Positions 24,855 through 35,047 are shown, counted from the stretch's first letter. The stretch: DNA of 64,000 bases from Bacteroidales bacterium (GCA_024400305.1 JAKSMX010000009.1:1-64000), one strand, 5' to 3'. Notes: a model not told the origin generated them from the letters alone. Numbers and translations: made by a program.

Positions 24855-26782
24855 AACACAACTATTTTCTGGGTTTTTACTCCGTTTTCACTCACAAGAC
24901 GGACAATATATGCCGCATTTCTTAAATTTGAAATGTCAACCGAATTGCCGTTCAACGTTTCGTTTATCACCACTCTGCCGGTCATGTCAATGATTTGGAT
25001 TGCCCCATTCTCATTGATATACAACTGCTTTCCTGACTGATACGCAAAATTTTCATTATCATCGATTTCGTTATCGCCGGAAAGTCTGACGATGAAACGG
25101 TTCACGTTGTCACCAGCCAAGGCGTGGAACTTGTATTCGCCTTCAAGAAGCATGTCGGTGTCTTCGCCCGTCATTCTGTCGATGAGGTGGATGTAACCGA
25201 AATCGCCGCTCGGTTTCATTGAAATAGTGTAAGTTCCGATTTCCTTCGCGTCGAAGCAGAGTGGAATTTCCCTTACATTTTCGTCATGATTGCTGATGCC
25301 GTATCTTACATTATCACGCATGGTGAAAGCCGTCGCAATTTCATCGTTGAAATTTTCAAGTTTCGGGAAGCCGCCATTTTCAGAACCATTGAAACCAATG
25401 ATTACATTGTCGCTACCTTTTGAATTTGAAACGATTACGTTGATGTTTTTTGACATCACTCCTCTGCCTTTTGCATCTTTTGAATAAGTCAACGTGGGGT
25501 TAGGCTTGGTGTTTTTTGTCGCATTGACCACATAGCCCTGCCCGGATTTTATCGTTCCCGTTGAGTGATATTCAAAAACGCCCGTCTTGGGATTTAGCGA
25601 CACGAAACCGTCCGAAACGCTCGTGGTCTTTTCAACATCATCCCATTCGATGTCAAAAGTGAAAGTGTTTCCAAGAAGGAACAGATTCCAGCTTCTATAT
25701 TTACTATAGTTGAGTTCAATCTCAAACTCCGTTGAAACGTTCAGTTCGCCTTTGAAATCAGCATGATTCAGATTTTCGTATGATGCGAGATAGCCCGTGT
25801 TTTCCGCAAAGCAAGTTGCAAAGAAGTCCTCATAATATTCATCGTCATAATGCACTTTGTAATTGACCCACGGGATTTCAGTCTCGTCTTCGTCCTCCAT
25901 CACATTGTCATTATCCCAGATGTAAAGGTCGTAATCGCCGTTTTCCGGGATGAAATCCTCAACGGCGGCGCCGACAACCGGGCTTGATATGAACTGCCAG
26001 CCGTCTTTCTGTTTGCCGTTCCAATCCTTTGGGTTGACGATGCTCTTCCTGAACGTCGCCTTCACGCCGGCATTTGTTTGGAAAATCTGTCCGCCGTCGT
26101 GGAGAATCAACTGGCTGACATCGGTGTCGGTAAGTTTTCCTTTGACGGTGAGAATCCCTTTGCTGCCGATTTCAACAGAACAATTAGCGTTGATTGTCAT
26201 GTTGTTGACTTCCGCAACGACACCATTGTCAATGATTGTGATGCCGTTTATTTCAACATCCTTGTTGGCAAGGTCTGGCATTGCAGTCGGTGTCGAACCG
26301 TCAGGATTTCTCCAGTTGCCTGGCTCATCCCACTGTCCTTTTCCCACATAAGTGTAAGGAAGACTTGCTGATGTGAAACTTAACAACTGAGGATTTTGGG
26401 TGCTTCCCATGCTTCCGTCGGTGATGAAAGTGATGCTTGCAGGGTCTGATGTTACAATCATCTCGGAATCTGTTGAGTGATTCCACACCCTCATTGTCAT
26501 GACGTGACCGGTTTCTCCGTGAGGATAAAGATACCAGATGTATTCATGCTCGAAAGCGGAATAATGCGTGGCTCTGATGGCGGCGCGGCATTCATCTCCG
26601 ACGAAGAGCCCCACCTCGATGTCGGTGTTTAACTGCTCGACCCCGTCGATGACAACGTAACTGGTGATGGTCATTGTGTTTGGATATGTATAGATGTCCG
26701 GTGTCCAGTGTGTGGGCAGCTCTTGGGCCTTAATAGTCATACAACCACAAATACAGACTAAAATCAAAAATATTTTTTTCAT
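24851..26782 (-). CDS. T9SS-secreted protein sharing a domain with its neighbour
   Basis: From ATG 26782 the protein has 643 residues with a signal peptide ending TIKAQ. Residues of about 22-125 (WTPDIYTYPNTMTITSYV, VGLFVGDECRAAIRATHY) match a module near the C terminus of the next upstream protein (WNPDIHQFPDNMTATSVI, VGAFCGDECRGSARALYI). The middle has beta-helix-like segments (VEINGITIIDNGVVAEVNN). The C terminus is a T9SS type A domain, here ending LRNAAYIVRLVSE and KIVVL. The ligand is unknown. Confidence 0.8.
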   Translation of the reverse strand: MKKIFLILVCICGCMTIKAQELPTHWTPDIYTYPNTMTITSYVVIDGVEQLNTDIEVGLFVGDECRAAIRATHYSAFEHEYIWYLYPHGETGHVMTMRVWNHSTDSEMIVTSDPASITFITDGSMGSTQNPQLLSFTSASLPYTYVGKGQWDEPGNWRNPDGSTPTAMPDLANKDVEINGITIIDNGVVAEVNNMTINANCSVEIGSKGILTVKGKLTDTDVSQLILHDGGQIFQTNAGVKATFRKSIVNPKDWNGKQKDGWQFISSPVVGAAVEDFIPENGDYDLYIWDNDNVMEDEDETEIPWVNYKVHYDDEYYEDFFATCFAENTGYLASYENLNHADFKGELNVSTEFEIELNYSKYRSWNLFLLGNTFTFDIEWDDVEKTTSVSDGFVSLNPKTGVFEYHSTGTIKSGQGYVVNATKNTKPNPTLTYSKDAKGRGVMSKNINVIVSNSKGSDNVIIGFNGSENGGFPKLENFNDEIATAFTMRDNVRYGISNHDENVREIPLCFDAKEIGTYTISMKPSGDFGYIHLIDRMTGEDTDMLLEGEYKFHALAGDNVNRFIVRLSGDNEIDDNENFAYQSGKQLYINENGAIQIIDMTGRVVINETLNGNSVDISNLRNAAYIVRLVSENGVKTQKIVVL

Positions 26783-26797
26783 TATCAATAAATTAAA

Positions 26798-29700
26798 CTA
26801 CTTAACAATTATCTTTTTGCATGATGTCATCCCATCGCCGCAAGTCATCCTGATAAAATACACACCTGATGTTTTTGGGCTGCTGATGTCTCCAATGCCG
26901 TTGACAGTATGTTCTGACACCTTCCTACCGATGGCATCGAATATCTCAACCTTTGCGATATGGTTCACGCTGACAGTGATGGCACCACCTCTTCCGACAG
27001 GATTAGGATGTATGCCTGCAACGAAATCGCTTTCATCCACGACAGATGTCACTTGAAACTCAATGACGTATGGGTTCGTCACAGAGCCTTCGGTGGCATT
27101 GGCATGGAAAATGACCTGATTGTCAGCAAATCCTTCCATCTCAACATCGTTTTCAATATCATAGAGTCTGAAGTTGAAGACATCATTTTCTTGACCGTGG
27201 AGTGTAAGGAAGAAGATGTATCTGTCGAACGGCTCTATATACAAAGCTCTTGCGCTGCCACGGCATTCATCGCCGCAAAATGCTCCGACCTCGAAGTTGC
27301 CGTTTCTCACTTCCTCGCCGTTGATGCTGATGACGCTTGTGGCTGTCATGTTATCGGGGAACTGATGGATGTCGGGATTCCAATGGAACTCGGTGGTGTC
27401 ACTGGTACCTGCCTCTCCTTTGGTCGTGTTATAGGTGAGTGTCATGGCATTAGAGCCGGTGTTCCGGTACATGTAGCCTTCACCTGGCTGCATGGTGCTG
27501 AGTGTCCCGACCCATCCGTAACCAGACACATACTCTGCATATTGGGACTGTGACTTGATGTAATCACCGTCCTTTGCGCTCAATCCGGAAAGGGCTGTGT
27601 TGATGGCGGCACTTTGTGCCGACGGGTATCCAACCCATGTCCAGCCTGTCGAAAGCTGTATCGGGTGGCTTGACGGCGTGGCTTTGGCACCTGAGATATT
27701 GAGAGTGCCTGCCGAACTCATCTGAAGCATATACATCTGTTCGTTCTCGACCGCGCTGAGAAGTCCGTACCAATTGCCTTCGATGTACTCAATGTAATTA
27801 TACTGTGACTTCATGTATGTCCCGTTGCTGCCGACGGCTGTCAGCACTTTGCCGAGTCCTTCGCCGCCTGATGTCTCGACGTCTGTCGAGATCCAGTTCC
27901 AGCCGCTGCTCACCGCCTTCGACTGTATGCTGAAGGTCATATTCGGGTCATCACCTGTAGCCATGTTGGTCCCGTTCGGGCTGCTCATTACTATGTTGGA
28001 TGCCGAAATCGGAAACTCTGTCGAGATGACGTTGGCATTGCGGTGCATGGTGGCATAGACTACCGTGCCTTCGTGGTCAGCTATTAGACTATTGCTCATC
28101 GAGAAGATGATGATGCGGAAGGTGTTTTTATTCTTCCTCGTGGCACTGATGGTGTGACTGGCACAACGTCCGCCGAGATGGAAGTCCGACGGGTTAAGCG
28201 TGTATGACTCGCTCGGATATGTGAAGTCGGTCTGTATGGCGGTGATGTCGCTGTAATTGTCCATGTCGATGTTGACGTTGACATCAAGGTCTGCATTGAC
28301 AGCACCTGTTGACAGCACCAATGCGTTGGGCTCGTACGGGCTTGCCGTGACATTGACATTGAACAGACGCCTGTCAGGGTCGTTGGTGTAAAGCTGCATG
28401 ATGGCCTCGACATCGCCGGCTATCTCACCTTTGTAACTCACATGAATATTTGTACTCGCATATTGTTCTATGACAACAGGTAAGTCGTTTGATACCGAAA
28501 AACAAGAGTTCGTGAAGTTTATGCTTTCGATTCTCAACTGCGCATTACCTTGATTATAAATATTGAAGTCTTTAGTAAGCGTCTCGGTAAGCGGTGTCTC
28601 GCCCATGCTGAAACTGCTGCTGCACGACATTCTCGGACTTCTCACGTTCACATATCCGCTATAGGTGTCGGATGTTACATTGGTGCCTGTGTTGTCTGAA
28701 AGGATGACGTTATGCGGATAAAGATAATAGTTGCCATACTGACCGTCAATCTGCACGTCGAAGGAAAGTATTTTGCCGTCCTCTCCGCTGAATGGGGTGT
28801 TCGACGGCGAATATGCCATGACGATGAGGGTGTCGTTCCTCATGCTGCCGACGGCGACATGGTCACTTTGCCGTGACGTGAGTTCAACGCTGTTGGCGAC
28901 AAACTTCAACGCCGACGGCATTTTGAATTTGAACTGGAGACCGACGATGGCATCCATATTGTTGACATTCAAGTCGATGCTTACTGTCTCATCGCAGTAG
29001 CCCGAGGTGTTGGCCACATGCAACTCGTTGACCGAATAAGGCTCGGCCGTCACAGTGGCTGCCTGGCTGCCGTTGATGGCATTTGAAACCACCGTGATCG
29101 TGTAATTCACTGAACCTGAAACCATCGGGGCGAACTTGATATTGAATGGCGCCGTGCCACCGCTTTGAATGACCGTCTCCGTGAACGACGGGCACGACAG
29201 CGTGGCGTCAGAGAACTGCAGTCCGGTGACTGTCAGCGGTTCGTTGCCGCTGTTTCGCACGTATAAAGTGCTGTTATATGTGCTTCTTATCGGAATTCTT
29301 CCGTAGTCAATCACGGGGTTGGTGACCTGTGCTTTCGGAGAAAGTATCGTCACGTTGCCGGCGGTTGTCGAGAGTGCGAGGCTGTTACCTGCCGCGTCGG
29401 CGATTTTCGCCTTCGCGAGATTGACGGCGTTGTCGCCAGGCTCGTTGAGGAGTTTCAGCCGAAATGTCAGAACATCGCCGCTGTTGCCCGAAAACTCTGC
29501 ATTCGCGAAAGAATAGGCGTAGATCTTCAGTATCTTGTTGAGAACCGTCGCCGAGAGCTGATGACCGTTGCTTCTGCCGGTGAGCGCCGCCGAATTGGCG
29601 ACATACTGGAGGTTGTCGCCGAGCGGTATCTCCGTCTGGAACGCCACGAAACTGTCGGTGTTCTCGATGGATATGCTTAATGTGACCTCATCCTGCGGAT

Positions 29701-29803
29701 GCCCCGATGACGACGAGACCGCCATCGTGTTCTGGGCAAAGGCTGTCAGACCTATGCCCAGAACCATCAGCAAAAGGAGATGCTTTATTATTCTATTCAT
29801 CAT
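26798..29803 (-). CDS. Large T9SS protein with cohesin-like and choice-of-anchor D modules
   Basis: The 1,001-residue protein has a signal peptide ending TAFAQ. Three cohesin-like modules (about residues 25-150, 265-390 and 495-620; e.g. VTLSISIENTDSFVAFQTEI, VSIDLNVNNMDAIVGLQFKF) alternate with choice-of-anchor D modules (VIDYGRIPIRSTYNSTLYV). Then come segments shared with the downstream protein (GDECRGSARAL) and a T9SS sorting domain (HPNPVGRG, SGVYFIRM). The subtilase encoded 3 bp upstream carries a dockerin, so the pair could form a cell-surface complex. Cohesin assignment is by pattern only. Confidence 0.8.
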   Translation of the reverse strand: MMNRIIKHLLLLMVLGIGLTAFAQNTMAVSSSSGHPQDEVTLSISIENTDSFVAFQTEIPLGDNLQYVANSAALTGRSNGHQLSATVLNKILKIYAYSFANAEFSGNSGDVLTFRLKLLNEPGDNAVNLAKAKIADAAGNSLALSTTAGNVTILSPKAQVTNPVIDYGRIPIRSTYNSTLYVRNSGNEPLTVTGLQFSDATLSCPSFTETVIQSGGTAPFNIKFAPMVSGSVNYTITVVSNAINGSQAATVTAEPYSVNELHVANTSGYCDETVSIDLNVNNMDAIVGLQFKFKMPSALKFVANSVELTSRQSDHVAVGSMRNDTLIVMAYSPSNTPFSGEDGKILSFDVQIDGQYGNYYLYPHNVILSDNTGTNVTSDTYSGYVNVRSPRMSCSSSFSMGETPLTETLTKDFNIYNQGNAQLRIESINFTNSCFSVSNDLPVVIEQYASTNIHVSYKGEIAGDVEAIMQLYTNDPDRRLFNVNVTASPYEPNALVLSTGAVNADLDVNVNIDMDNYSDITAIQTDFTYPSESYTLNPSDFHLGGRCASHTISATRKNKNTFRIIIFSMSNSLIADHEGTVVYATMHRNANVISTEFPISASNIVMSSPNGTNMATGDDPNMTFSIQSKAVSSGWNWISTDVETSGGEGLGKVLTAVGSNGTYMKSQYNYIEYIEGNWYGLLSAVENEQMYMLQMSSAGTLNISGAKATPSSHPIQLSTGWTWVGYPSAQSAAINTALSGLSAKDGDYIKSQSQYAEYVSGYGWVGTLSTMQPGEGYMYRNTGSNAMTLTYNTTKGEAGTSDTTEFHWNPDIHQFPDNMTATSVISINGEEVRNGNFEVGAFCGDECRGSARALYIEPFDRYIFFLTLHGQENDVFNFRLYDIENDVEMEGFADNQVIFHANATEGSVTNPYVIEFQVTSVVDESDFVAGIHPNPVGRGGAITVSVNHIAKVEIFDAIGRKVSEHTVNGIGDISSPKTSGVYFIRMTCGDGMTSCKKIIVK

Positions 29804-29806
29804 TCC

Positions 29807-32800
29807 TTATTTCATATAAACAACCTTATTTCTCTGAACCTCAACGCCGTTAACCACCATGTTGATGAAATAGATGCCGTTGGTGATGCCGGCGGCTGGC
29901 TGCCAGTCGAAAGTGTATTCGCCACGGCTTTGTGTGCCGAAGTCGAATGCCGCAACCCGCTGGCCCGTGATGCTGTTGATGGTGAATGTGACATTGCCTT
30001 CCGACTCACCTATAATATAAGGTATGGTGACACTGCCGTTGAACGGGTTCGGGTAAGGCCGGTTAATGATGTAGATGTTGTTTTCGGCGACACCTGTGTT
30101 GGCCTGCTCCACTGCAAGCACGCCGCCGCCTTCGAGGTCTGAGAGAACCATGTCATCGACATTCGCACTGCCGATTCTGAGCAAGGCGTGTCTTCCGGCT
30201 TCGAGTTTCTTCCCTGCCATGCTGAAAGCGAGGAACATGTAACGGCCGTCGTCCATGCGCTGCCCGACTTGTTCAAAGTCATTGAGTGCACTGAGGGGTT
30301 CTATCTCAGCATCGTCTTCAATGTTGAAGAACACCTGAACGCCGGCGAGTTCCACAGGAGTATCGACATAGAGTATTCCGTCGGTGATTGAATAAACCGC
30401 CGTTGCAGTGAGTTCCGTATCTGCCTGATACTTACCGGTGTTGATGATATTGATGACACTCACGATGTCGAGTACGTCAACCTCGCCGTCGTTGTTCACG
30501 TCGGCTGCACCGAAGATGAACGGCTGCGGGTTCTCGCCCGTGATATAGTTGACGATGGTGACGATGTCGCTGACATCAACGGTGAGTGAGCCGTTAGCGT
30601 CGCCGGGGGAAGCCGTGAGCGGGATGGTGCTGACGTTTCTCGAAGGGTCACTTTCCGAGAGGTCGGTGCGCATGTCGCGGTAGAAGTAGTAATAACGTTC
30701 GCCCGGAGTGACGTTGTAGTCGGTGAACGTCAATTCTGTTATGAGCGTCTCGTTGAGCAGCAGAGTGTCGCTGTGGCCGTCGTCATTAACCTGATAGCGG
30801 TACATGTTGTAGCCGAGGTGGTCGTTGAAGTATATCGAGTCGTTCTCCCATGCCAAGTCAACCTTGCCGATGCCTGGTGTGGCCTCGAAGCCGGCACTCA
30901 TCGAGCCTGCTGTCGCGACCTGCACGTTGAAACGCATGTTTTCAAGAGGAATCTCGAAGAACTCGTCATCTTTCGCGTCTGCGACATAGATTCTGTTGAG
31001 GCCGTCGGTTGCCATCGAGGCGTCGAGGTTGAGATATGCGGTGTAGATGTCGCCCGCATCGTTCCAGCTGCCGTCTGCCGAAATTGAATGCTGAGTGTAA
31101 GGCGGACGGACACCCATCGCTATCATTGGAGCGGTGGTCTTGTCCATGGCACGGTTGAAATACACCTCAAACTTATGGCGGCCTATGCCGAGCGGCGGCA
31201 TCTGCTCGAAATCGTCCTGGGCGTCGTAGCCTTCGTCTGAGTTCTCCGGAGTGACCACGACTTTCCAGACGATGCCGTGGCATTCGGCAGAAGGACGAGT
31301 GGCCATGTTTGTCAAGTCGATATATGTGCCACTGCTACTTCCCGGAGCATAGATGTCATACACATGTGGCCTTACTATACTTTCTTTTGCACTGCCTAAA
31401 TATACGCCATTGTTAATAGGCACTATCGATACGGTTTGTGATTCATTTCCAATGTAATAATCACCCAAACCAGACAGACTAATCGTATTAAAAATATTAC
31501 AAACTGGATTTTGTTGAATATCAGATCCATCTACACCCAGATATGGTTCGTATAACCAGTTAGATCCTTGATTGTTCACAAAGTTGCTAAATGGAATATC
31601 TAAAAGACGATTAGTAAAAAAACATGTCTGTGCAGTCAGGTAAAATAGATTACATCTGTTGAATACAACATCTGTATGTGGAGACATAGGATAGTTAGAG
31701 TTACAATATCTAATCACGCAGTTAGTGACATTTCCACATCCCTGAACAGATCCAATATCAGAGCCGCTTTCATTATGTCTAATACTGTATTCAATTACAC
31801 AATAGTTCAGAATGTCATTGCTATTCCCGTGGATTCGTTCCCAACTGTTGCCTAAATCGGTCTTTGTAAAAGTAATCATATTTCCAGGCTCTCCGATGGC
31901 TTTGATTGTGCCTGAACTGAAAATTGACACTCCATCTTTAATCTTTATTACAGTTCCCGGTTCAATTGTCAATGTAACACCTTCCGGAACTGCCAAATTT
32001 TCCGTCACTATGTAATGCACATTCGGAGAAAGAGTCATATCTCCCGTAATCACACCTTTCAACTCAACTCCGTTTTCCACTTGTATTGTGAACGGACAGG
32101 AGAGCGTGCCCTGCGCGTTAGGGCATGTAGCTTTCAAAACGAGATTTATATATCTCCCGTCAACCACGTTTTCATTCACTTTGAAACGGAACGGGTTTGC
32201 CGCCTTGCTCTTCGCGTATGCAGAAAGTCTGTGTCCGAAATCGATGTGGCTGTTGTCGAGGAACTCAAGAGTTGTCGGGTCTTCATATTCATCAAACTCA
32301 ATCCAAAATTCAATGTCGTCTGCCGCGCCCCAGGTGGTTCTTATTGTAGGATAGAGCGCCACTGTCTCGCCGGCATCCGGGCGGTAGTCGCCGTCGCCGC
32401 CGAGGGTGTCGTTCATCTCAAATGCCACCATCTGCAACTGCGCCGGTGCAGGACCTGCATGATAACAGGCATCGAAATTAACGTTGCCCGTAATTGGGGT
32501 GGCGGTGTTTATCAGGTCGCCCCAAAGCATTTCCTGTGAAGGATAGTCCTTCGCGTGAAGCAATGCCGAGATGCCGCCTGCGACCAACGGCGTGGCCATT
32601 GAAGTCCCATTGAGGTATTTGTATTTGCCGTTAGGTATGGTGCTTATCATCTCAGTGCCCGGCGCCATGATCTCATAATTGTAAAGTTGCTCTTCACCAT
32701 AGCCGGAGAATGAACCGCCGTCGCAGTCATAGTTGCTATAGCAAGCCATATAGCCGCATTCCCCCGGTGCGGCCTGTGTCGATTGGACGCCGAGCACGAA

Positions 32801-34060
32801 GGTGAAAGCGCCTGGATACATCGGGGAGATGGGATCCATGGGTGAACGTCTGCACGTTGGGCCGAGAGACGCTCCGTCGTTACCTGCCGCGGCAACAAGC
32901 ACGCAGCTCTGGTAAGCCTGTCCGAGAGCCTGCTCAAGTGCGATGGAATATGCGTATGTGCCAAGGCTCATGCTGATAACGTCAGCTCCGTTATTCTTTG
33001 CGTAGTTGATGCCTTGGATGAGAGTTGAGACGGCACCGCTGCCATTGCTCTGCAACACCGTCACCGGCATGATATAAGCCTTCGGGTTGGCACCGACAAT
33101 ACCTTTGCAGTTGTCGCCCACAGCCGCCGCAATACCGGCGCAGTGCGTGCCGTGGATGTTGAAGTCGTGGATGTCGCCGGTCTGGTTCACGAAATCCCAG
33201 CCGTGGAGGTCATCGACGAAACCGTTGTTGTCGTTGTCGTTATTGTCGTCGCTCTCGCCCGGGTTGGTCCAGATGTTCGCTTCAAGGTCGGTGTGTGTGA
33301 TGTCAACGCCGGTATCGAGGATGGCGATAACGGCACGCTCGGAGTTGTTGTTATGGTCGTCAGACCAGAGGTCGTCGAGGCCGGTGGCATGGATGCCCCA
33401 CTGCACGTGGTAATAAGGGTTTAGGGCGTATGCTATCGTGTTGTGATAGCCGCCGAGTTTGTCGCCGTCCATTGGCAGAGCCTCACCGCTGTATGTCTCC
33501 GCGTCTGACGCCGTGGGTTGTTCTTCCATTCCGAGGGCGTATGCGATGTAATTCGGTTCCGCAAACTCCACTTCCGGCAGTTCTTTGAGCCTTTCGATGA
33601 GCTCGTATGTTGAGACGAAATCCTCCGGGTTGTCACTGTTTTCCGTTGAAGGAGTCGCGATTTTCACGAGGCAGAGGCGGCTGAGGTCGCGTTCAACCAC
33701 GTCGGGGCCGTTATAGCACGGAGTGGTTTTGAGGGTCCGGTTCGGGTTCTCGTTAGGGAGAAGACGCTCAACTTTCAGGACATTAAGAGCTTTTGAGGCG
33801 TTAAGGTCATTGAAGAGAGCGTCAACGGCGCGGATGCCGGTCTGCTGAAATTTTCCGTCGCGGTCGTTGAGGATGTCTAACGGAGTGCCGTCGGCGAACT
33901 TCACGATGACTTCGCCTTCGACGGCGTTGTAGCGGCTCCATTTGTCGAGCTGCACCACGTCGTAGTCGTTGTTTGTGCTACTTTGCGCGATGGCGCTGAT
34001 GTTTGTGCTGAGGATGCCTGCGATGGCAAGCACGGCGATTAGTAACAAATGCCTTTTCAT
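29807..34060 (-). CDS. Subtilisin-like (S8) peptidase with dockerin and T9SS domain
   Basis: The 1,417-residue secreted serine protease has a signal peptide ending SAIAQ and an N-terminal prodomain (VIVKFADGTPLD). The S8 domain has catalytic Asp near 247 (AILDTGVDITHTD), His near 303 (HGTHCAG) and Ser near 486 (NGTSMATPLVAGG). Accessory beta domains and a segment of right-handed beta-helix type follow. A type I dockerin lies at about 1153-1210 (GDANGSLTVDVSDIVTIV and ADVNNDGEVDVLDIVSVI, each an EF-hand-like Ca2+ loop). The end is a T9SS domain (YPNPFNGSVTI, NGIYFINM). It opens a four-gene operon. Confidence 0.92.
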   Translation of the reverse strand: MKRHLLLIAVLAIAGILSTNISAIAQSSTNNDYDVVQLDKWSRYNAVEGEVIVKFADGTPLDILNDRDGKFQQTGIRAVDALFNDLNASKALNVLKVERLLPNENPNRTLKTTPCYNGPDVVERDLSRLCLVKIATPSTENSDNPEDFVSTYELIERLKELPEVEFAEPNYIAYALGMEEQPTASDAETYSGEALPMDGDKLGGYHNTIAYALNPYYHVQWGIHATGLDDLWSDDHNNNSERAVIAILDTGVDITHTDLEANIWTNPGESDDNNDNDNNGFVDDLHGWDFVNQTGDIHDFNIHGTHCAGIAAAVGDNCKGIVGANPKAYIMPVTVLQSNGSGAVSTLIQGINYAKNNGADVISMSLGTYAYSIALEQALGQAYQSCVLVAAAGNDGASLGPTCRRSPMDPISPMYPGAFTFVLGVQSTQAAPGECGYMACYSNYDCDGGSFSGYGEEQLYNYEIMAPGTEMISTIPNGKYKYLNGTSMATPLVAGGISALLHAKDYPSQEMLWGDLINTATPITGNVNFDACYHAGPAPAQLQMVAFEMNDTLGGDGDYRPDAGETVALYPTIRTTWGAADDIEFWIEFDEYEDPTTLEFLDNSHIDFGHRLSAYAKSKAANPFRFKVNENVVDGRYINLVLKATCPNAQGTLSCPFTIQVENGVELKGVITGDMTLSPNVHYIVTENLAVPEGVTLTIEPGTVIKIKDGVSIFSSGTIKAIGEPGNMITFTKTDLGNSWERIHGNSNDILNYCVIEYSIRHNESGSDIGSVQGCGNVTNCVIRYCNSNYPMSPHTDVVFNRCNLFYLTAQTCFFTNRLLDIPFSNFVNNQGSNWLYEPYLGVDGSDIQQNPVCNIFNTISLSGLGDYYIGNESQTVSIVPINNGVYLGSAKESIVRPHVYDIYAPGSSSGTYIDLTNMATRPSAECHGIVWKVVVTPENSDEGYDAQDDFEQMPPLGIGRHKFEVYFNRAMDKTTAPMIAMGVRPPYTQHSISADGSWNDAGDIYTAYLNLDASMATDGLNRIYVADAKDDEFFEIPLENMRFNVQVATAGSMSAGFEATPGIGKVDLAWENDSIYFNDHLGYNMYRYQVNDDGHSDTLLLNETLITELTFTDYNVTPGERYYYFYRDMRTDLSESDPSRNVSTIPLTASPGDANGSLTVDVSDIVTIVNYITGENPQPFIFGAADVNNDGEVDVLDIVSVINIINTGKYQADTELTATAVYSITDGILYVDTPVELAGVQVFFNIEDDAEIEPLSALNDFEQVGQRMDDGRYMFLAFSMAGKKLEAGRHALLRIGSANVDDMVLSDLEGGGVLAVEQANTGVAENNIYIINRPYPNPFNGSVTIPYIIGESEGNVTFTINSITGQRVAAFDFGTQSRGEYTFDWQPAAGITNGIYFINMVVNGVEVQRNKVVYMK

Positions 34061-34393
34061 AATAACTGTATTGAGTTGATAATCTGTTAATCTTTAAGTT
34101 ATGACAAGGCATGAAAAAAGCGTGGAACTTGATGTTTTTCATCTGTAATGTTGAGGTTCTGGACTACCTAATACTTTCAAATGACGAACAAAGCCCACGC
34201 AAAACGCGCGGGCACTACTTCGCTTTGTTCTTGAAAGTATTATTGAAATGGTCCAGATTTCAACATTACAAGTTACAAGCTAATAATGCCTTTTTTTATT
34301 ATGTTTTACTAATATTTACAGTATCTGCTTCTTATATTTATTTTAAATTTTATGTTTTGTTTATACTATTTTTCCCATTAATTTTCCAAGCCG
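34061..34393 (-). promoter_or_regulatory. Long 5' leader of the S8 operon with a 121-bp imperfect palindrome
   Basis: No gene is supported here. The leader between promoter 34394-34401 and the ATG at 34060 is about 325 nt. It includes the palindrome 34147-34267: arms AATGTTGA/TCAACATT, CTGGAC/GTCCAG, AATACTTTCAA/TTGAAAGTATT, GAACAAAG/CTTTGTTC and GCCCACGC/GCGCGGGC, with an AAAA loop. It may be an RNA hairpin control element or a MITE-like insertion. Confidence 0.75.
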
Positions 34394-34401
34394 CAAAGAT
34401 A
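34394..34401 (-). promoter_or_regulatory. S8-operon promoter -7 box
   Basis: The minus strand reads TATCTTTGCGGC. It lies far upstream of the S8 start; no closer box was seen. Confidence 0.6.
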
Positions 34402-34558
34402 ATAATAATTTTGAATATTCAGGATTTTTTTCGGAATAAATGCAAAAGTGAAAAATAAAATGAAAACGTCACAGATTGTATCGGATTATAATTCGTATCA
34501 CTGACAGCAAGATACATCCTGTCGTTTACAAAGTTTCGACTTGCAGATCTTGGTTTAT

Positions 34559-34855
34559 TTACTCTGCAATAAGAACAACTCCTGATGCTTTTTCAAGTCT
34601 AGTGATAATGTCAAGAGAAAGATTTTCTGTACCACGAAGTATCTTCGACACATATTGCTGAGAACATTCCATACGTGTAGCAAGTTCCTGCTGCGTTATA
34701 TGTTCTTCCTTCATCACAACCAAAATCTTAACTGCAATCTTTTGAGATTTTGAAAGCCATAGTTTGTTGTCTCTTCGATATTGAGCTTCTTCTCTCCATT
34801 TCGAAGGTGTTTGGCCTGAATGTGTCTCAAGGTAGTCAATAATCTTATTATCCAT
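34559..34855 (-). CDS. XRE-family helix-turn-helix regulator, antitoxin-like
   Basis: From ATG 34855 the product has 98 residues. The C-terminal half is an HTH_3/XRE domain (ITQQELATRMECSQQYVSKIL, read in two parts: helix ITQQELATRM and recognition helix QQYVSKIL). The N-terminal half is helical and basic. The size and the small partner gene 13 bp upstream resemble HigA-type antitoxin pairs. It could also be a stand-alone regulator. Confidence 0.75.
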   Translation of the reverse strand: MDNKIIDYLETHSGQTPSKWREEAQYRRDNKLWLSKSQKIAVKILVVMKEEHITQQELATRMECSQQYVSKILRGTENLSLDIITRLEKASGVVLIAE

Positions 34856-34868
34856 ATTATGCTGTTTT

Positions 34869-34988
34869 TCAAAGTTCCGATACAAATTCAGAAAAACCAA
34901 CATTGTCAACAACACCCACTTCCACCAGCAGATTTCTCACCTGTTCCATTTTTCTAAGTTCCTGCAATGTATGGCTTCGCTCCTCCAT
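34869..34988 (-). CDS. Small partner protein of the XRE regulator, start uncertain
   Basis: The frame looks coding upstream of this Met (YIITGGAIKLTQKMEERS), but the -7 box at 35040-35047 leaves Met 34988 as the first standard start, giving 39 residues (MEERSHTLQELRKMEQV). The ITGG-KLTQK part resembles the end of RelE/HigB-type toxins, so this may be the worn-down remains of a toxin gene. Confidence 0.45.
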   Translation of the reverse strand: MEERSHTLQELRKMEQVRNLLVEVGVVDNVGFSEFVSEL

Positions 34989-35039
34989 TTTTTGTGTGAG
35001 TTTTATGGCGCCACCAGTTATTATGTAACAACTTTGCTG

Positions 35040-35047
35040 CAAAAATA
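35040..35047 (-). promoter_or_regulatory. Promoter -7 box for the XRE locus
   Basis: The minus strand reads TATTTTTGCAGC, upstream of the small partner gene. Confidence 0.6.

Noticed and set aside
33087-33424. Two plus-strand open frames of about 100 codons within the S8 gene
   Set aside because: They are shadows of the low-complexity Asp/Asn-rich segment of the S8 peptidase in other frames.
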